Assembly (NCBI GenBank): GCA_935421135.1
Contig: OW285189.1
Coordinates: forward strand, 9,817,072 to 9,881,071
Direction: 5' to 3'
Source of the DNA: Bugulina stolonifera
Taxonomy: Eukaryota; Bryozoa; Gymnolaemata; Cheilostomatida; Bugulidae
Length of the DNA stretch: 64,000 nt
The position numbers and the translations under genes are program-made. Positions 36,823 to 49,985 of the stretch are shown piece after piece (the stretch's first letter is position 1; each line of letters starts with the position of its first letter). The notes under the pieces were generated by a model. That model did no database searches. It saw only the letters and a list, made by a program, of their open reading frames with translations, and had not been told where the DNA came from.

Positions 36823-38899
36823 TATAATATAGTATATACATGACTTGTAGTATGCTTTATTTATGTAGTCGTGGACAACAAATACTGCAACTAAAAGTCA
36901 AACAAACAAAAGATAGAGAAGTCGGATGAATCCCAAGAGCTCTTATGGGTGGAAGTAGTCAGCATTCCACAAACATGAAGAACCATCAGACGTAACTGGT
37001 GTGGTAGAGTGACCTTGAGGTGCACCAGATGTAGTAGAATAACCTCCAAAGGTATATCAGATATGGTGAAGGAACAATTGATCAGTTTAGTTTGATAAGG
37101 GAAATGTCTCATTATATTATTTACAGGTGTATCGTAGTTTAGAGCTCACAGATTTCACAAACTACTACAAACTCACAGAATGACCTTATTAAACACCATC
37201 TAGGTGCCAACAGTAACCTGTCATCTCCTTATAACCACATGCTGTATTATAAACCAGAGAGATTTGAACTTTTAAATGGAAACATCACAATATGATAAAA
37301 TATCTTAGCTAGAAATAAACTAGAAATGAGTTTGGCCTGATGTTCTATTGAAGAGATCTAAAGACAAAGTGTTATGTCAGTTCATACAGAGTAATAATTA
37401 TATTATAACTGTACAAGCATGTATATATGTATACAACTAGATGTACAATCTGTACATTTGTATGTGTGTGCAAGTCATGTACATGTACATGACTTGTATG
37501 ACTACACGTAATTATATTAATAAGAGATATTACACCGTAGGTAATGCAGGGTACGTGTGAATTTTATAAACAATGTCAGTGCAGGGAAGAGAGTTACACT
37601 ACAGTAGAAAAGTTAACAAAGTCATACGTGTATCGTAATACAAGCTATAGCTGAGATTAATGGATAACCTCGACTATACTAATAGTGTGTAATCACAAAT
37701 ATATATATTGTATGATTATTTATGCATGTTATATTATCATATAAATATAGTATTTGGTTATTCTATTGTAATGAAATTGTATTGTAGTGTGATGTATTGT
37801 AATATAAAATGTACATGTATATAGGCTGTATTTTGTAATACGGTGTACATTACACTGATATAATGTACTATAATGTACGAGTATTATACTGTATTACATC
37901 ATAACAACACAGTGTTATTGTGTTGTATTATTAAGCGCTACCATACATTTGTAATGTGCATTATGTAATATACACACCGTATTAAGGTACATCATGTATA
38001 ACTTATTACAATACATTACATCACAAATACATTCATTATAGTACAGTGAACCAATGCTATGACTATGATATAAATAATAATCGCGATACACCATATGACT
38101 GTAGATTATAGGCTACATTTATTAGGATACACACAATTAGTATTTTATTAGCTTCACCATGTAGTTCAAATCTTCCCTGTATTTTTTTAATTTGACATTT
38201 TTCATAAAATCAACATAAATCTATCACGTACAATGTGATTGTGTTCTGTAGTGTTGTATTGTATTGTCTGTGCACATGTTAGTAGTATTCGTTATGTAAC
38301 AGTGTACACATAGAATATACATGTACATGTACATGGCTTGTTATAACACACGTATATATGTATACATACTAATATACATGCTGTTATATTATAATGTTAT
38401 ATGAACTGGTAGTAGTAGAGTTTAAATACTATACACTTACTTTAAACCTCTTCATGAAAAAATTGGGTTAAACAAACTTATTTCTACTTATGATAGCTAA
38501 TTTCTAACAGTGTGATATTTAATAGATAAAAAGTTTCAACTCTTTGTTTGCAACATTTGTGGTTAAAAATAGCGTCAGGTTGTTGAAAACAGCAGGTCAT
38601 TCGCATGTTTGTGAAACTCTGTGGGCTCTACAAAAATATAACAATATATAGAAACATTTTCCAAACTTACAGTATCTTATAACACTATTGTAATATTAAT
38701 ATATTTAGTGTCTTTCTGATTGTGTCACAAAGAGAAGTTTATCAATCTTGTATTTATTTTCTTGTGTAGATTATTTCCCATGTTATTAAAATAAATACCA
38801 AAAATACTAAAATGCTGTTATGTGTTTGCATTGCATTTCTTGTAGTTTAGATAATATGTTGAACTATTTACAAATACTGGCACTAGTTCTATTCTAACC
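36823..38899. other. Intergenic, AT-rich, no supported gene
   Basis: No recognisable coding exon apart from a weak exon-like stretch at 37127-37183 (V-Y-R-S-L-E..., stop). Region 37400-38400 is dense in TGTACATGTACA-type palindromes and TGTATTG/TAATACA runs. Confidence 0.5.
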
Positions 38900-39030
38900 C
38901 AGGCTTGCCAAGTTCCATTGAGGAAAATCAGGGAGATTCAGGGTGGGGCCTGTCCATTTTGGGTGGGGTACCAAAATTTAAGTTGAAAATCAGGGAGTCT
39001 CCTGAGAATCAAGGAGACTTGGTAAGCCTG
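38900..39030 (+). mobile_element. 131-bp hAT-type MITE
   Basis: The ends CAGGCTTGCCAAGT and ACTTGGTAAGCCTG are inverted copies with one mismatch. The flanks TTCTAACC (38892-38899) and CTCTAACC (39031-39038) are an 8-bp duplication with one difference. Two internal copies of 'aaaatcagggag' are present. A diverged copy in the opposite orientation is at 63645-63787. Confidence 0.75.
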
Positions 39031-39038
39031 CTCTAACC

Positions 39039-40806
39039 TCTTTTATATCAGTGCTATAACTAGTCAACACTCCACAGTCGGCTCACTAAAGAAAATTTTC
39101 ACCCGATTGGCCATAGTTAGAAGTTGCCCTCTCTTAACTGTAAGAGGACAACTTCTAAGCTTATCAACAATATTATCACAGAAACCCATGAACATCCCAA
39201 AAAATACACAATGTGTTTTTAGCTCGGGCAGAATTCTAGATAAAGTGATCCAAATTGCACTACATTGATAGACACAAAATCTGTATAAATGACCAGCCAC
39301 CTGTGCCAAGGTGCCAAGAAGTCTGCTCTATATAATGGTACATCTATTTCTAATAGACTTTCACCAGGTTAAAATGTGTTGAATGTTGAAAGCTAACATT
39401 TTATCTTGTTAAACTTGACCAAAAGCACAAGACACTAATACAACAACTTCAATAATATTTAATTCTTATAAAACGCATGGTGAACTTAATAAGCAATATT
39501 GATATAGTATGATAACTGCACATATTATCACAAATTTGTGATTTTTGTTGTATAGATACAATGTACCTCTACGTGTAATGCTAATTCGTAATTACGTGTG
39601 AAAGATAAAACAAAATTTTGCCGCAGAATCATTTTGGGTGAAAACTTTGATGCTATCAATAGAGGCTGTAGCAGACACTATCCTGGGCTGAAACATAGCG
39701 TTACATGTACCTCCATGGTTTGAATGATCACACATGATGCAATAATGTACATGTCACATGTAAATTATGCATTGTACTGCTACAGGTTGGGATAAGACAA
39801 CTCCTAGCAAAATGCTTGTTATATCTGTCATATTATATTTAATCAATACTCTTGAGGTAGAGTAGTCTGGGCACCAAATGGTTTTAAGCGATGATTGAAT
39901 GTAGCATTTTAACTGCTCCACACTTTCTACCTATAGAGTGATTTATTGGGTTTTTATTTTACCATTGGATAAAGTAGTGTAGTATACAAATTCTCCAAAA
40001 GTTTCCATCCCAATATTATCATCAGTACTGCCATGTTATAATCTCTTCTGGAAACATCATTTAATTTGCATTACAAAATGTAAAAAAAGTAGAGATTAAG
40101 CCAATACATAGTTAAAGTGATGGCCTGGGTAGACTATAGATTTGCCATTTTCATAATCAATAAAAAACGTTCATACTTGAATATAGACAGACAGCTGTAT
40201 ATAGGGTTACCAGCATATCGCACCATATTGCATATAACATAACACAACACCACAGTGGACTGAATACTGTACTAGCTGAATTAATCATCAACATTCAATA
40301 TACTCAAATTATTTTTATTCATCAGTCACATAATTTAAAAATTATGATTACATAATTAAATTTATTGTCTATGTGCAGTCATTGTTCAACACCATAAAAG
40401 TTCAAATCATTGCCAACAGCAATGCACAAGTTTAATTGACTAGCTACAAGGAATGTTAAGAAAACATGGAACTGAAGCTCACAAAGTAATAACAGTTCCA
40501 CCAAGTCAGCCATTATAATTATTATTTCTATACATTATTATAAATTAGTTGCACTCCTATGTACAAAGCAGTAGTTACTGTAAGTTCCTATGTACAGAGC
40601 AAAAATAATAAGTTGTTTAAAAATAATATTGATGGAAAAGGAACAAATAAAATTTCTATGTATATTCATTGAGCAGATAACTACATGGTTATACTCTTGA
40701 AGACATTTTAGTGATTTCCTTAAATATAATGAGCAATAAATTAGTATATTGAGCATGTTTTATATACAAGGTGTATGTGGAGACAAAGAGAAGGGCGGAA
40801 GAGAGC
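39039..40806. other. Intergenic, probable 3' UTR of the DIPP gene at its right end
   Basis: No coding exon was seen. AATAAA on the minus strand at 40314-40319 could serve the DIPP gene, about 490 bp after its stop. Confidence 0.4.
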
Positions 40807-43800
40807 CTATGAGGCAGTTGCGACACTCTCAGTATGTGAATTATTAAGGGGCGAAGTTTCAATGCACTGTTTGCTGTCTATTACAGGGGTGTTAGCTGGT
40901 TGGTTAAACCCATGACAGCAGCTATTGAGACAGAATTCAGCAAGACTGCTGCATACATGGCCCTTTCTCTTCCTAGCTAGATCTATATAACTGGCCTGCA
41001 ACTACAATATAATAACATAACATAAGCATAATGCATTCAAAGTACTACATTACACAATATATAAGCCTACATTGTATACATTATGATATAATTATAATAT
41101 ACATGTAATATAATAACAGCAAAGTAATTTGATGGTAAAACCTTGTGCATAATATCACACACATGTAGTACATGTATATGCATCAAATAATATAGCAATG
41201 GAATGATGTAGAATTAATGTTGTTTTCTCAATAAGTGGTGATGGTGTTTCTATTGCAGTCAGTAGTCACTCAGAGAAATGAAATAGGTACTGACATACAT
41301 GTATGTACATCGAGACACGTCATTCGGAAAATTTAATTTAGGTTTATGAATTTCCAATGTCTGAAGCATTGTATAGCAAATAGTTTGGAATAACAAGTAC
41401 TATAGGCTATAGGGTAGTTTTCAATCAATAGCATAGACAAAGACCCTGGAAAACCCAAGTAATTGAATATTAGGCTACTTGTAGATATGCCCACACAATG
41501 GATATATCCATCAGTCCATAGCTATTCAGATACTGTGGAAAGTAAAACATCACATGGGAAGCAACATTGAGTCATGGATAAACCCGGCAAGTGGTGTGGC
41601 GTAGTGGACTTCCTGTGCGGGACTTCCTGTACACATGATAGCTATGTCTAGTATTTATCTCACAGGAAGGGCGCAAGTGATAGCATTGGAATGACAGTGC
41701 TTAGATTACAACACTGCAGAGCAAACAGCGTAGATAACTGTCTTCTGATGAAATACTAAGACATGATTTCAGTTTAATGGTGTAAGTTTGAATGTTAATA
41801 TGGATAATGTATTTCAGTGTATTGCATAACACTATAAATATGCCGAATTCACACATGCCATAAAAACTGGTTTGCAGTGTGGAAAAAGAATACGCCAATA
41901 AAAATCAACCATAATTTATTTTTCCTGTATATTCTAATTATAACCACGTAAATGAAACGACAATAACAAGCATAGATTAATAGAGCCATTGCAACACGCC
42001 TACTTATATTCACATGCTGAGGTATGCAGTGTTCTGAGATATGCTAGAGATCTGCCTCATTCCTGGCTCAGATTAAGCTAGTCACGTATCACGCGTTCCT
42101 AAAGATAATTACAAACATGTATAACCTGTAGTTCATATTAATTATAGATCGTGTTAAGTATTTACCGGTTTATATGCAGATAACAGCTTCCTTGCGACAT
42201 CTACAGAAAACCATTTACGTTGCCTCCCTATAGTTGTCCTCTCGTCCCATTGGTCTAGTTCGTCTTTAACTATCATTGCAAACAGCCACGTCTTTGTCCT
42301 TTTTACTTCATTCTAAAATAATCTCTCTCAGATATAACGGTATAGGTCTGCGTGTATGTGTATATACAATGTACATGTACATGTATGTAATACACATTGT
42401 ACATGTACATACAAGAAATCCGGTTCATTTATCAGCATAGCTGTTATATATAACTGAGAGCTGATAGCACTAGTACACAATGTACATTTTGTCCAGATAG
42501 CCTATTTTGGTACTAATGCAACGACAAGTGTGTACAGTAGGTAATTACATACAATCTGGCATGGGATATCCATATTGTACACGTATATACAGTTATAAGG
42601 AACTACAAGATTTTCTTCAAGTGGAACTTGCTTACTGCACTCATTCTGGGGCAGACTAGAGAAAACACGTATTTACCATGTTGTTAGAAAGAGGGATCTG
42701 TCTGTCTTACTAAACGATGGCAAAGTAAATATAACAGTTTCTGAACCTGTACAACCAACCAATTATATGACTATAAGATGACACTCATATGAAGCTGGGA
42801 ATTCGCTTACCACGACTTGACCAACAAAGCGTAGGATTTGACCTCTGACCCCACTCTCTTCCAGTACCTCCCTGTCTGCGGCACATATGGGGCTCTCGTT
42901 CTCTTCCACCGAGCCCCCTGGAACTATCCACCAGTTGTTATCAGGGGCGTAGTGTGTGCTCGTAATCAACAATACCTACAGAGAGTGACATTATTTCCTT
43001 ACACATCAGAGAGTAATAATAATAATAATACTAATCAGCTATATTAGCTAATCAATAGCTTCAACCATTCAATGGAATATTGCCAGGAAATTTCTACCTC
43101 ATATATTTTAATAATAGTTTTTGTTGGAGTAGTGTTAAAAACAATTGAACCAATGTTTTGGAATTAGAATAGTTTCCAGACGTTCATGGTTACAGCATTA
43201 CAGCCTTCTTACTGTATGGTTCGCAATAAGATGAGAATTTTAAAAATCTTCTCGAGGCCTACTATTTCCATGGCTGATATACATTTCCCTTATCCATTGC
43301 TGTGAGAATGAGATAAATAACTAGACGTATAAATCCTAATTTCACTGATCAAATAAAATCTGACGCTGACGCACTAATCACATACAGGGCTCACATTTCT
43401 CAAAGTTATACTGACACAGAGAAACTGCAGAATGTTAGGCTAGTATGTGACAACTGAAAAAATTTCTAAGATAATAATATCATCAATGTCATCAAGGCTA
43501 CATCATTCTGCTTCACATAATTATGTTATCATTTCTATGTTTTGAGTATATTTAGCCGGCATTGTATTCTAACAAGCTTTGCTATAAAACTAGGAGTGTA
43601 TGTTATCTTCAGCTTTATCTTTATCTGATGACCTTGTCAGGACAAACACATGCTCCACGCATGCATGTATCATCACATGGTCATCATAGATTCTTTGCCA
43701 CACATACACATGTATGTATATGTGAAAGTGATAAGCCCTACTAATTGACGTTGATATATCAAAAAGATTTTAAAATTCGAAACAGGCTGGTTAAATAATT

Positions 43801-46531
43801 AAGGATGTCCTGAACATGTATTACTATAAATCTCAACAAAAACATGTATAATACAATCCTACATTCATACAATGATCGAGTCAATGTTTTCTACAGCTAG
43901 AAATAACCTCAGTGAACCAGTAGTCTGATCCTAGCCTAGCTCTAGATTTTAGCTGGCAGGTAAAATATGACCAAAGTACATGCTCATGTACATGCAGATA
44001 GTTACAGCTTTGGCATACTACGAGTATTGTAAAATCAATGTAATTCTTTTACTCTAGCAATAGGATTTACTTTAGACTTTAATGAGCTGTCGAGGACACC
44101 TAATAGAATCAGTATATGTAATCAATACATCATAATGTCCTGAGTCTGATAGTCTGTTGGTTTTCTATAGAGAGATACACTGGGTTTCCATGTTATTGAT
44201 AAAAAATGCAATACACAGGGTTTACAGATTACATTGTGAGGCAGTAGTTGTCCGCCCATGGAAGTGAACAGTGAGTCACCTTTCAACCTAATCAAAGATT
44301 AGACCAAGGCCTATGTGTCTCTCAGTAAGTCTTGTGGGAATCTGTACACTAGTCAGGAAGCCACCCAATAACAGCTAGAAATAATACTACCCATCTATGT
44401 ATCAGACTATCTAAAAGTTGACAGCATCGATGTTAGAAATCTTTGGTGTTGCGATTTATAAACACTGCATGTAAAAATCTTAAACTCCAGAACAGATGTA
44501 CAGTGGACTGTTAGACACCAGCAATCACCAATGTGGCGAACCAGCCAAAGATAAACGGATGAGTAATACTTGGCTCCCATAACATCAACAGTTTGAATGA
44601 CATCAATCCAGGATTTGAACTACTTTCTGGTTCACATAGAAGTAGACGCTTGTGTGACAGCAGCAAAAGTGTGTCCTTGATTGCATTGACTGGTTCACAC
44701 ATTGCAAATTGCCGCACGATACACCTTCTCGCATAAGCATTACCACTTAGTGTGAACCAACCATCAAATGCGATGCAAGCTTTCAATACATCCAAAATTT
44801 CCCACTTTGACTGATACTGTTACATAGTACTTAGTAGGTTCAGTAATGGTAATTTTTCTTTTTTTTTTACCACCATTAGGCCTGAATGGCTTTTGCTAAT
44901 AAGTGTATAAAGCTCACCAATGAACAATCTAGTGTACATAGAGAATGGTGATCACCAAATGTATGTGGAGGTAATTGCCACTGAATGGTGTATGAATAAA
45001 TTATGTTATGTAAACCTTGTCTTTAAAACAGCTGCACCCATTAGTAGACTGGGCTTCAATACATCCAAGAGAATGGGTATATAATCTGTTAATTCATTGA
45101 ATTCTATGAGTCTACTATTAACACACCCACACGTTTTCGTGGAAGGCTGAGAACCCAGGTTATTCCCATTAGCAAAGCTACAATTATAGTCTAAAATGAT
45201 CCCTTGGTGCAGGTACTCTGTTATGACTTGCATTCACATGCCTTGAGTAGAGCAAATCCTTGTATTGACTTTAACATTGCACAATGTGATATTATATACC
45301 ATTGTTAGCTAAATATACAGCGTACCTATGTAAATGTTGTGTAACCAATAGTCTATTATAACTATAGCTTGCTAGTCTATAGCCTAGGTTCTATTCTCTT
45401 CAATTCAAAAGAACTGTTTGATAATTTACTGATGCTTTGCTGGTATACAATATTCATTCATAGCCCAAGCTGTGAAAAAACATACCTTCCGAGTCTTTTG
45501 AAGGAACAATATTTTAGGGGTTCAACCTTTTGAACTACATCTTCCTGTCTTCATGACTGTTGAAGGCAAGCCAGCAATGGCTTACAGAATAATTAAATTT
45601 AGAGCAATAAAAACCTGTATATACACTTGTTCGTGTAAGTACATGTATATGTTCAGCTACTAGTGTAAGTATGTTATGTTCAGCTACTGGTGACGTATCA
45701 ACATAATATTATTTATAGGATTGCTTCTTTTTCATAGAACTGTAACGTTTAGCTACTGATTGCAGGAATTGTGCTGAAATATGTTCACTCGTTTATAATT
45801 CTAAATGATCAAATTACTACTAACCAACATTATACAGTATGATAAAATGGTTTATAGAATTTTAGTCTGTTCATCAGATTGACTTCTTTTGTATTTATCC
45901 CTTATCTTCTACAATAATATCTGCATAGAATATTGCATTTATGTATTCCACTACATGCACATTATAATTTAGTGACTTTCAATATAATGGTGTAATTATA
46001 GACCTAACAGACTTGATTATTGTAATTATTGTTTCAAATGCCACAGATTGGAAACAGTTCAAAAGTACCTTGGCATTGTTGACAAAGAGCATCAAAGCTG
46101 CACAGAATTAGAACAGCCTACTCTTGGAATACAAAGCGGTGAGAAAGTCTTGCAGAGAGAAAATGAATCCATTTATTGAAACAAAACTATTTTCCAGCTA
46201 GAAATGACATTCTAAAATGTCAAAAAATTCTTCATGTTCTTGAGGATGGCCCTAAGGGCATTTTGTTTAGCAAGGTGCAATAAATGTAGCCTTGAAATTG
46301 CACCCAGTAATCTAAACCAATAAGTGATTAGCTTATTTCAGTGTGGTAATTGGATTACTGGGGTTGATACGTAGGTAGGTCTGAGAGGAAATGTAATCAA
46401 AATATAATAGAAATATATGGTAGCCTACATACCTGATCTTCCTTCTCATCCTTGAACACTACACAAGCTGCTCGTTTCTTATAACCTTTCTCATCAAACG
46501 TACACTCCCCACTGCCTCTAGTTTTTACCAT
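40807..46531 (-). CDS. NUDT3: Diphosphoinositol polyphosphate phosphohydrolase (Nudix family, DIPP/NUDT3-like)
   Basis: Four coding exons, 46531-46433, 42975-42811, 42312-42166 and 41001-40807, all joined in phase 0 with GT/AG ends, give 201 residues. The family hydrolyses the beta-phosphate of inositol pyrophosphates (IP7, IP8) and also diadenosine polyphosphates and cap-like substrates, in cytosol and nucleus. GYKKRAACVVF at residues 16-26 matches the DIPP N-terminus. NNWWIVPGGS leads into a perfect Nudix box (G-x5-E-x7-REVLEESGV, residues 54-76), whose glutamates bind the catalytic metals. Exon 3 has the DIPP-specific IGRQRKWFSVDVA and ends in AYKP; exon 4 begins LQASY as in NUDT3. Human NUDT3 has 172 residues; the tail here is longer and rich in cysteine (five Cys in 60 residues). 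Intron 1 is 3.46 kb. The gene is divergent from the IP6K gene, which makes the substrate of this enzyme. Confidence 0.95.
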
Positions 46532-47033
46532 TTCCTTTCTAAACTGTAAACAATAATCAGTGTTGTTGTATGCTACTACTTAATTTATACACACTTGCTA
46601 TATAGACTAGTAACATAATTATATGCAAAAGAAAGTGACCACTGAGACAGGTTTCAAATAAAACTACTAAAGATTAATTAATTAAAGATAATTTCTCAAC
46701 TTTTTGACGACCTGGAAAAAGAAAATAGTACCTGAGTAGATTTCGTACCATCAACAAAATGGCACTCATATTTGTATTCATATTACAGCCTAAATATTGA
46801 AGCTTTAAACAGTATAAACCATATTCTATGGCAAGAGTAAATATCCACATCAGTTGTACTACTGTTGATGTGAATATATAATAATATTTCACTACATTCA
46901 CATTGTGTAATTAGTAATTATACCAGAATACAACAAGAACTATGTTGTTATCATAAGATGCATATTATGTAACCTATACCCATGAAGTTAAAATTAACAA
47001 ATGTGATCCAGGCGCTCATTATCGGACATCGTG

Positions 47034-47193
47034 CGCACGTAGTCCTCAGATTTGAAGGGCTCCTACCAGTGCAGGGGAAGTAGTAGAGCTAGGGCAATAA
47101 TTTTCAGTATAGACTTTCGTCTAATCTGTAAATTTGAACTCTACTACTTCCCCTGCACTGCTAGGAGCCCTCCAAATCTGAGGACTACGTGCG
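47034..47193. repeat. Long hairpin: 55-bp inverted arms around a 50-bp loop
   Basis: The arms 47034-47088 (CGCACGTAGTCCTCAG...) and 47139-47193 are inverted copies with about two mismatches. They are more GC-rich than the surroundings. The flanks show no clear target duplication. It could be a foldback MITE or, if transcribed, a hairpin RNA precursor. Confidence 0.8.
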
Positions 47194-48277
47194 GACGAGG
47201 CCCGAAAATAAGCTCCGTAAAGATACTTTACGCCTACAGCTACCGGCAGTTTGCCAATCTACATGTAGCAAAACGATCAACAGCATACATTATTAATACA
47301 CAATATAAAAATACAGCATATTAACCTTTATTATATGACATTAATCTAATATTCTAATTAGTTACTTACAGAAGTAATATAAATGTAACTATTACAATAT
47401 TATTATTATAAATAATATGCTGGATTTGTATGCTTTAAAGAAACACCCGTGATCATTAATGATTAGAGTCAAACAAATTAAAATTTTTAGATTCAACAGA
47501 GTCACTGTCAGTTTTAAACTGTCTAGAAATTGGTCAAGGGGACATGCCACAGAAAAATTGGTTGGTCAGTTGGGTCATTCTTTCCATGCGATGATTACAC
47601 AGCATCAACATGGTTATTTACCTGAGAGTAGTTGGTGGCAATTATTGCTCTGCAAGCTTTTTGCTGCTTATAACTTTTTCTTTAAGGTCAATAGCTCGCG
47701 GCAAAAAGTTGTTGTGATAATGGCCTCTATTTCCTATTTGCTCAGATTGTCTTAGGTTGGCTGTAAGATTGAGAGCTAGTTTGGATGTAATGTTGAGGGA
47801 CACTCATTACTCATCAGCTAATCATACACATGACATGACATGACATTCTTTCCCCAATAGAATATTTTTATCAAGAGGTGAGCTTTTGCTTCTTGCATGT
47901 TTGCATTAGGGATAGGCCTATTAGACCGAGTAATTTCATATTCTTACCCAAGTCTTCTCTTTTCATACGAACAACATCAACATAAAATAATATCATATTA
48001 TATGAGTAACGTAAAAGTTGAAAACAAAAGTGGTGACTCGCTAACTACACATTTATATTCACAATAATTATGATCATCTCATGCCATGCTATGTTATAAC
48101 TGTAATAATACTTATATATACTCAATATTATTATCACAATTATAACATCATTAACAATATAATAATTGTATTACATTATGATCACATTTTATTACGATAT
48201 AGCAAATATGATATTGTTATTGTATTAATATATTATTATTATTGTTATTATTATTATTATTATATTACAACATTATT

Positions 48278-48326
48278 ATTTTATGGTATAATTTAATATT
48301 AATAATATTAAATTATACCATAAAAT
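48278..48326. repeat. Perfect AT-only-core palindrome, 23-bp arms
   Basis: The arms 48278-48300 (ATTTTATGGTATAATTTAAT...) and 48304-48326 are perfect inverted copies around a 3-bp centre. Flanking DNA is almost pure A/T. It is a potential cruciform in the DIPP-IP6K interval. Confidence 0.85.
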
Positions 48327-48595
48327 AAAAATACAATGTTAAATATAAATTTTATATTTTTTAATTTTATCATTTTTATCTTTGTATTTACATAGTTTTA
48401 TCTTTTCTTTTAATCATTATAATTATGATTATTAATTATATTATAAAATAAGTAAAATTAAAAATTAATACTTTATTAATATTAACAAATATATATTATA
48501 ATAATTATTATATATTATTTATATATAAAATTAAATACAGTGTACATACATGTAGCATTATAACTACCATACTATACTTATACTATTACGAAAAA

Positions 48596-48871
48596 ATGAG
48601 CGACACAGCGGATGTGGCCTTGTTCACTTGCCTGATTAAAGTTGAGATTGGACTGAGTAAGCAATATATCACTGAGAGGAGAGGTTTATTCAGTGAGCTG
48701 CTGAAAAATATGCAAGAAACTGCTTGTTGGCGTTGTATCCCAACAGTTTTATCCTCGACACCGACTCGATGCAGCAGAGCATGCGTCTTTGTTTATAGGA
48801 CATACATGCAAAACAGCCTATTATACCGGTCGGAAGAGGCTGGTAATACATCTTTGTTCTTATTGGATTAG
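48596..48871 (+). CDS. Small ORF, unrecognised
   Basis: ATG-initiated, 91 residues, in an island of clearly higher G+C within very AT-rich DNA. Residues 1-40 (MSDTADVALFTCLIKVEIGL) look more protein-like than the Ser/Arg/Cys-rich remainder. A possible donor, TTCA|gtgagc, at about 48692 could make the first part an initial exon. No homology is recognised. It could be an alternative first exon in the DIPP-IP6K interval or a chance ORF. Confidence 0.25.
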   Translation: MSDTADVALFTCLIKVEIGLSKQYITERRGLFSELLKNMQETACWRCIPTVLSSTPTRCSRACVFVYRTYMQNSLLYRSEEAGNTSLFLLD

Positions 48872-49985
48872 AATCACAGAAATGAAATTCTATTGGTGGA
48901 TGCGCCAACATAAAACTAGCGAGTCGACTCATTAGTCCACTGTACTAGATGTTACAAAGGAGTTCATTGGCATACGAAATGTTAATTTTTCATTATTGTG
49001 TCACCATAGAAACTTCAGTAGAGGCCAAAGATGATCAGCAGCCAACCAACTAAATACTTATTTTTTATCTAATTTTAAACTGGTAAAATGCAACTTTATT
49101 TATGAAACCATTTTTTATTTTTAAATCACTCAAAAATATATTAATTTTCAGTGCCATGTTTGTAACATACTTCACTGTTGGTAACCACTACTCGGATAGT
49201 TATAGATGTAGATGACTCAAATATATTATGTCAACATAGACCCACTATCTTTGATAGATCTACGGCTACAAAGAGCTAAACAAACTAAGTTTAGCGCGCG
49301 TTCTTTCTCGGAAATAAACGTGGCGGGATGTTTTTATGATATTGTAGGATGCCAGATAGTTGTGTTCAAGGAACGATATTTATTTTTATTGTATGTTATT
49401 ATAAACTAGTCTGTCGAGTAGTAGTGAAGCATGAAATAGAAATCCCATTCACTTTTATTGGTGAACGTCTATTACGGGAGATTTTAATGTGTTTCTGACA
49501 AATTTAGAATCTGTTTGTTTTGAATTATTATTATTATAACTTAACTATTCGTAGCTTTGTTAATCTGAAATTTTATATTAATCATTTCATAAGATAATTA
49601 TTATTTAGTTATTCAATAATTATATTTAATAATTGTTCTAGTTTAGTATATTCTATTGCTTTTATTTATGTTTTGTTATTATTTTATTAAATTGTAATTA
49701 TTCTATTCTATTCAATTATTTCAGCCATAATAATAGGTAATTTTCTGCTTTCCTACACTAGCACAGTCACTCACTAGTAGAGTATGCAAATGCCATAAAT
49801 AGTGATACTCATACTCGATACTGATACTTACTCACTGATACTGTATCTTATAGGCTTTGGGATTCCGCAATGAACAAGGCCATTGACTCAATAGAACTAC
49901 AGTAAATTTGTTGGCTCATAGGTACATGTACATTGGGTCTCCGTAAAATTGAGATTTTACAATTTTAGGTAAATTTGGAACAATA

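Larger units (their letters stand above)
46532..49985. promoter_or_regulatory. Shared upstream region of the divergent DIPP and IP6K genes
   Basis: This 3.45 kb lies between the start codons of the two opposed genes. A ttacag acceptor just before the DIPP ATG (near 46543) suggests a 5'-UTR exon in this interval. It contains the 55-bp-arm hairpin (47034-47193), an AT-only palindrome (48278-48326), a small ORF (48596-48871) and long A/T runs at 48060-48560 and 49500-49720. No TATA box can be assigned with confidence. Confidence 0.45.

Noticed and set aside
37127..37183. Exon-like stretch after a ttacag acceptor (19 codons including stop)
   Set aside because: Too short to support alone; could be an alternative end of the 27.6-kb gene but the phase does not fit its exon 3.
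44511..44795. 94-residue minus-strand ORF with repeated 'CEP' triplets
   Set aside because: The pattern comes from several 'tgtgaacca/ggttcaca' repeats in both orientations; no splice signals or homology support a gene.
46047..46179. Exon-like open stretch on the plus strand (acceptor, 44 codons, TGA) inside DIPP intron 1
   Set aside because: No upstream exon with the required phase and no recognised similarity; kept only as a note.
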